Below are positions 59,210 to 64,000 of a stretch of 64,000 bases of DNA, piece by piece. The notes beneath the pieces were generated by a model that saw only the letters and a program-made list of their open reading frames with translations, was not told the origin of the DNA and searched no databases. Position numbers and translations under genes: made by a program. The DNA is taken from positions 744,001-808,000 of the forward strand of contig WOAB01000317.1 in NCBI GenBank assembly GCA_027886185.1, read 5' to 3'. Every line of letters starts with the position of its first letter. Positions within the stretch are counted from its first letter, which is position 1. Origin of the DNA: Rheum nobile (taxonomy: Eukaryota > Streptophyta > Magnoliopsida > Caryophyllales > Polygonaceae).

Positions 59210-61695
59210 TGTAATACCCCTCATTTTTAGTAAGGGTATTTGAGTAATTTTCCCAACCTTTGTTCAATTAATTATTTCGCTTTCAGTGGAGTTCGGATTT
59301 TCCGTAACATCCATGATGTCCGAAATAATTCCGTGAGTGGTATAAAATACATTCGATGTATTTTTCGGAACTTAAAATATTTATTTGGATACAAACATAT
59401 AATTTCCGGGGTTTAAAACTCATACCAAAGCCAATTCCCCCGCTTGTGCTAACACTGCCACGATACTCCCCCGTGTAAAAACTGTCGGGGCATATGTCAA
59501 TTCGTTGGACAGCAAGCTGCCTCTCCTTGGAGCTATTTATAGAGCTCGATCGTGCAGCTCAACCACACCATCTTCATCATCTCTCTCGTCCTCTGCTTCC
59601 TCCCGCTCCCTTCTCTGTTTGTCAAAGCTTCCGCTGGCGAGCTCTCTCCTCCGTTCGAGCTTCCTCTCGCCACCTCGTTTCCGGTGGAGCCCTCTCCGAG
59701 CTCGTCCCCCGTCGGACGTCGCCAGCCGCCGAAGCCAGCCGAGCTCCGCCGCGTCATCCTCTGCCCCTCCCCTGTTCTGGGTGGTGATGCGTTGCTGCGA
59801 GCTGTTGTTGGGCTGCTGTCCGAGCCACCTCCGTGGTGCTGCTCCTCCTTTTCCCCGGCGCGGCTCCGTCCCAGCGTCGAAGACCCCCGTCGAGCCGAGC
59901 CCCTGTTTCGTTGTTATGCTGTTGTTGTTCATGAAATTGGGTTGAAGGTGATGATGAACAATAGTGGAGTGGGGCCCTCCCCCTTGTTTAATTGTTGCTG
60001 GGCCGAGAGGTCCAAAATCATTTCAGTCCAGATATAACCCGAAATTATTTGAGCGGTATAATTTCGATCCCCTTTCGTCCGTATTTTTCTTTAGGAAAAT
60101 TTAATAAATATTTTTATGATTTAATATCATAAAAATTTATTAAATATAATTCCTTAAATTCGTCCAGTCAAATTAATTGATAGATAATTAATTTGTCAGT
60201 TAGAGCGTGATCTGCTGAATCGCGTATGGACTCGTAATCAGTTGGAGTTATCTGAAGCTTAAGCCATATCCTTGGAAATGATATTTTCGGTAGTCGTCTC
60301 GTCTAGATTCATCGTCGAATCTACTCCAGGCAAGTGGCGGTTCGCTCTTGCTCATCATTCCATATTTCCATTAATTATCAATTGTTTAATTGTTAATTAA
60401 TTTGGGATGATTATTGTTCTTGTCTGGGAACGGTTTTGTGAAACTGTTTTGAAAATTAAAATGGATATTATAATAGGTTGTATATCTGCTAGAACAACGT
60501 TATTATATATATATATCTAGATTGAAATATATCTATGATGCTGGCCTTGATGGCTTTGATATGATTTTGGACAGTTCTGAACTGTTTAGTTAGAACGAGT
60601 ATTCGCAAAAACGCTACTTGGTATCTCCTTGTGAGTACTAGTCGTTTTTTTATAACCAAGTGGATGGGATGTCCAGGCCCCAACACTTCTCTTTGGTCAT
60701 GACCATTCCCTGTCCGTGTACAGGGAAGGTGCACACAGCTGGTGCCACTCTATGGGATTTAGTCCCAACTCTTTATATCTCAATATCCAACGTGGATGAG
60801 ATTCTAAAAGCTTGAAACGTGAATGATCATTTTGGAACTAAATAAGATAAGTGCCCGAGTGCACATAATTAATTTACCTCTGGCGAGTAGCGCAGCTAGG
60901 TGATAGTGCAACTAGGAAACTCGCCCTGACTTGAATGTAGTACGTTCTCTTTCCGATCTGGATTCGTATCATGCGGTGATTCGCATTATACGATGAGGTT
61001 GGTCGTGGACCGAAGCATCTCAGTCAGTCTTTAAATGTATATGTATATATATATATGAACTTATAATATTCCAGACATTTATCATGCTTCCGATAAGACT
61101 CACTCTTTTGGAGTCTTCTCTTGGATTTTCCCATAAGACTCATATCTGTTGGAGTCTTCTCTTGATCATGTCTTTTGATATATTCCAGTAGAAGTGTGGT
61201 GGTTGGCTATCGTTATCGGTTATTATCCGAGAAACGATGAGTCTAACCTAATACGACTACTTAGAACCACTCTGCTTTGTACTCTTGCGTAGTCTTTCAT
61301 TAGACTAACCCACGAACATTGTTCTTTGCATGTGGACTGGTGTCATCCGTTTGATTCGGCACATCAGACAAGTTGCCACCCAGTGAAGGCTAAGAACGAC
61401 TATGACGGACAATGTTTTTTATAAGTTTATTCAGGTTGAGATCCTTGGCGTTGATCGCTGTGATCAAGACTTGTTTTATCTTTAAAAGACTTCCGCTATG
61501 CTTTAATTACTTTGATGACAATGTTTTATCCTACGGGGATTGGGTTGTAATCCCCCGACATATGTTTTAAAGATGATTGTTGATTATATAAAAGTTGTTT
61601 ATGATTTGTATAATCCGGTTTAGCCTTGGGTGGTTTCGGAGGTGAAATCCGATATCACTGGCGGTAATACCCTTTCCAATTGGGTTAAGAATTTG
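59210..61695 (+). mobile_element. LTR B, 3' LTR with truncated end (chimeric relative of A and C)
   Basis: It starts TGTAATACCCCTC right after the polypurine tract. The first about 1.1 kb (to about 60330) differs from LTRs A and C and includes a TATTTATAG box near 59535. From about 60331 (AAGTGGCGGTTCGCTCTTGC) to the end it matches them well. The end stops at GAATTTGGGG without the final GTGTTACA and abuts the primer binding site of the inverted element. Confidence 0.75.
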
Positions 61696-61708
61696 GGGCT
61701 CTGATACC
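61696..61708 (-). other. Primer binding site for initiator tRNA-Met
   Basis: On the minus strand TGGTATCAGAGCC, complementary to the 3' end of plant initiator tRNA-Met. It lies four bases (GATT) after the end of LTR C, the canonical 5' LTR arrangement. It shows that LTR C was the 5' LTR of a minus-strand element. Confidence 0.85.
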
Positions 61709-61712
61709 AAAT

Positions 61713-64000
61713 CTGTAACACCCCCAAATTCATAACCCCTTTGGAAAGGCATTACCGCCAGTGATCCCGGATTTCACCTCCGAAACCACCCAAGGCTAAA
61801 CCGGATTATTCAAATCATAAATAACATTTGTGTAATCCACAAACCATCCATTAAAACATAAGTCAGGGGATTACAACCCAATCCCCGTAGGATAAAACAT
61901 TGTTTCAGAGTAAATACATAACGGAAGTCTTTAAAGGTTAAACAAGTTTTGACCATAGCGATCAACGCCAAGGATCTCAACCTGAATAAACTTATCAAAA
62001 AGATTGTCCGTCATAGTCGTTCTTAGCCTTCACTGGGTGGCAACTTGTCTAATGTGCCGAATCGAATGGATGACACCAGCCCACATGCAAAGAACAATAT
62101 TCGTGGGTTAGTCTAATGAAAGACTACGCAAGGGTAAAAAGCAGAGTGGTTCGAGTGATCGTAACCGTTTACTATCATTGTCCCTCGAATGATAATCGGA
62201 GGGACGATACATAACCCGACATTTTCACGGAATAACAACAAGAGGTATGCAGAAGAGACGACTCTGGAAGACTGAATCTCCACAGAGACCGACCCCAAAG
62301 AGACTCCAAGAGATTGAGTCTTAAGGAAATATGACAAGTCTGGAACATTATAGTTTCATATGTATATACATAACGTTAAAAACTGACTGAGATGCTTCGG
62401 TTCACGACCAACCTCACCGTATAATGCGAATCACCGCATGATACGACTCCAGATTGGAAAGAGAACGTACTACATTCAAGTCTAAACGAGTTTTCCTAGC
62501 CGCACTATTACTTAGCTGCGCTACTCATCGAGGTATATTAATCATGTGCGAACCTACGGCACTTATCTTATTTAATTCCAAAACACACAATTACGTTATA
62601 AACTTTTAGGATCAGCTCATCCCGAGATGAGAGATCTTTTGGGAACACTCCCAAGATTTGTGACACTGTTTAAGTGCACCACCTCTTCACCCGAGTAAAG
62701 AGGTAGGTCATGACCATCCAATTGGTATTAGGTGGGGACAAGACACCTCTCTACCTGATTATAAAGAAACGACTAGGCCCCAGGGCCTCAGTCACGTTCC
62801 TACGAATACTCGTTCTAACTACACAGTTCAGAACAGTCAAATAATCATATTAAAGCCATCACGGCTAACATCATAGATATATTTCAATCTAGGTATATAT
62901 ATATAATAGCGTTGTTCTAGCAGATATACAACCTATTATAATATCCATTTTAATTTCCAAAGATAGTTTCATAAAACTATTCCAGACATGAACAATGATC
63001 AATCCAAATCAATTAACAATTAAACAATTGATAATTAATGGAAATATGGAATGATAAGCAAGAGCGAACCGCCACTTGCCTTAGATCCGATGAAAGCTTC
63101 ACACGCTTAGAATTAAAGGGGTTTTAAGTCCAAAACTGGGACAGATCTGGGATAATAAATCCTTCTGAAATGACCCATAACAAGACCCTAAATTAGATTC
63201 AATATCTACATATACGAATCTAAAGGAATAAGGCCAAATCCCATGCCCAACACCAAGACACACAGCCGGCATGGCCACCGCGGGTGCGGCGGGCACATGG
63301 CGCGGGGTGCGGCACACAGGCAGGGGCGAGGACAAGGCTGGCAACGGGGGAAACTCACCCAAATCGAACCCCCTTGGCTTCGATTCTCCTTGGTTTGTTT
63401 CTACCACCTTATTAAGCTTCCAACAAGCTTCAAAAGGCCCCTGAGAACAGATCAAAACAAGGCCAGAACAACCACAAAAAACGGATTCAAAGTTCAGCAA
63501 AATCACGGATTTTGAAGGGAAAAACAATGACTTTCAAGGGATTTCTTACCCACTTTCGATCGACCTTGGATTCGATTCGAACTTGGATATTCTTCTCACC
63601 CTCTTAAGAAACACTTCACCTTCAATATGCAACTTTGATCTTGCCAAACGAATGAGTGAATCGATCAGAAATCGATCACGAAGTTCAGCTCATGAAACAG
63701 ATTTCTGGGCTGTTTTGACAGCAAAAACGTGCTGAGGAGCTAACTTTTATCCCTTCTCACGACTTGTCCTCTTCTTTTATAGGCAAACAAGGAAGACCAA
63801 TATGAAGACATGTGTACCAAGAGGTGGACAAGCTATGCCCCCTAGCTTTGGCAAGTCATCAAGGCTAGTTTCCAACTGCCCCAAGTGGCCTTCCAGCTGT
63901 TGATTTCGTGAGCTGTGTGGAGGCTAAGGCATTAGGCCAAAATTCCCCTTTTGTCCTTTTTTACCTTAAGTGGTAATTTTACTTAACCCCGGGTTAAATA
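61713..64000 (-). mobile_element. LTR C, Ty3/gypsy 5' LTR (minus strand, cut by window end)
   Basis: The plus strand begins TGTAACACCCCCAAATTC, the inverse of an LTR 3' end. It matches LTR A in inverse orientation almost throughout. The inverse TATA box TTTTATA is at 63775-63781. It runs off the right edge, with an estimated 180-200 bp missing by comparison with A. Its internal region is missing: after the PBS comes LTR B in the opposite orientation. Confidence 0.85.

Noticed and set aside
59552..60037. Signal-peptide-like 161-codon frame in LTR B
   Set aside because: It would start with GTG, lies inside an LTR, and the overlapping frames on both strands are also open in this GC-rich stretch.

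Overview
This is a 64-kb window of a plant nuclear genome. The evidence is split genes with GT-AG introns, plastid transit peptides, abundant LINEs, MULEs and Ty3/gypsy LTRs, and AT-rich intergenic DNA. The protein set fits a core eudicot, and the overall feel is asterid-like, but the species cannot be fixed from sequence alone.

Five intact single-copy host genes and one cut by the window edge can be modelled. A DHHC protein S-acyltransferase (PAT14-like, + strand, 5' end missing) lies at 602-2789. A DUF1442 protein lies at 25866-26643 (+). On the minus strand are an intronless UDP-glucuronate 4-epimerase (37636-38967), an EPSP synthase (8 exons, 41515-46183), a plastid transketolase (7 exons, 47377-50812) and an arginase (6 coding exons plus a 5'UTR exon, 51653-53819). 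Transketolase, EPSPS, epimerase, DUF1442 and PAT are also neighbours in the duplicated Arabidopsis blocks around At2g45290-At2g45360 and At3g60750-At3g60800 (from memory). The window therefore looks like a conserved ancestral gene block stretched by transposons. Transketolase makes erythrose-4-phosphate, which enters the shikimate pathway upstream of EPSPS.

Between the PAT gene and DUF1442 (3-25 kb) lies a transposon-dense interval. It holds a Stowaway MITE; a complete-looking 6-kb MULE (4223-10214) with 9-bp target duplications, about 565-bp terminal repeats, a decayed transposase and an intact convergent GRF-zinc-finger gene; a 2.5-kb element with internal tandem repeats; two foldback elements with repeat arrays; a nested set of retroposons around a 2354-bp solo LTR; three LINE 3'-end fragments; and a 1.2-kb non-autonomous MULE.

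A 7.46-kb LINE (26705-34160) sits in the 3'UTR of the DUF1442 gene, flanked by a target duplication. It is itself split by a 2056-bp solo LTR carrying seven copies of a ~197-bp repeat. The right end (56199-64000) is a tangle of three long Ty3/gypsy-type LTRs. Two near-identical ones are inverted around a third, chimeric one, with a tRNA-Met primer binding site at the head-to-head junction.

No unprecedented gene system was found. The most unusual objects are the MULE that carries a GRF/coiled-coil/transmembrane gene driven from its own terminal repeat, the hairpin-forming TTGCACTT element, and the inverted LTR complex.
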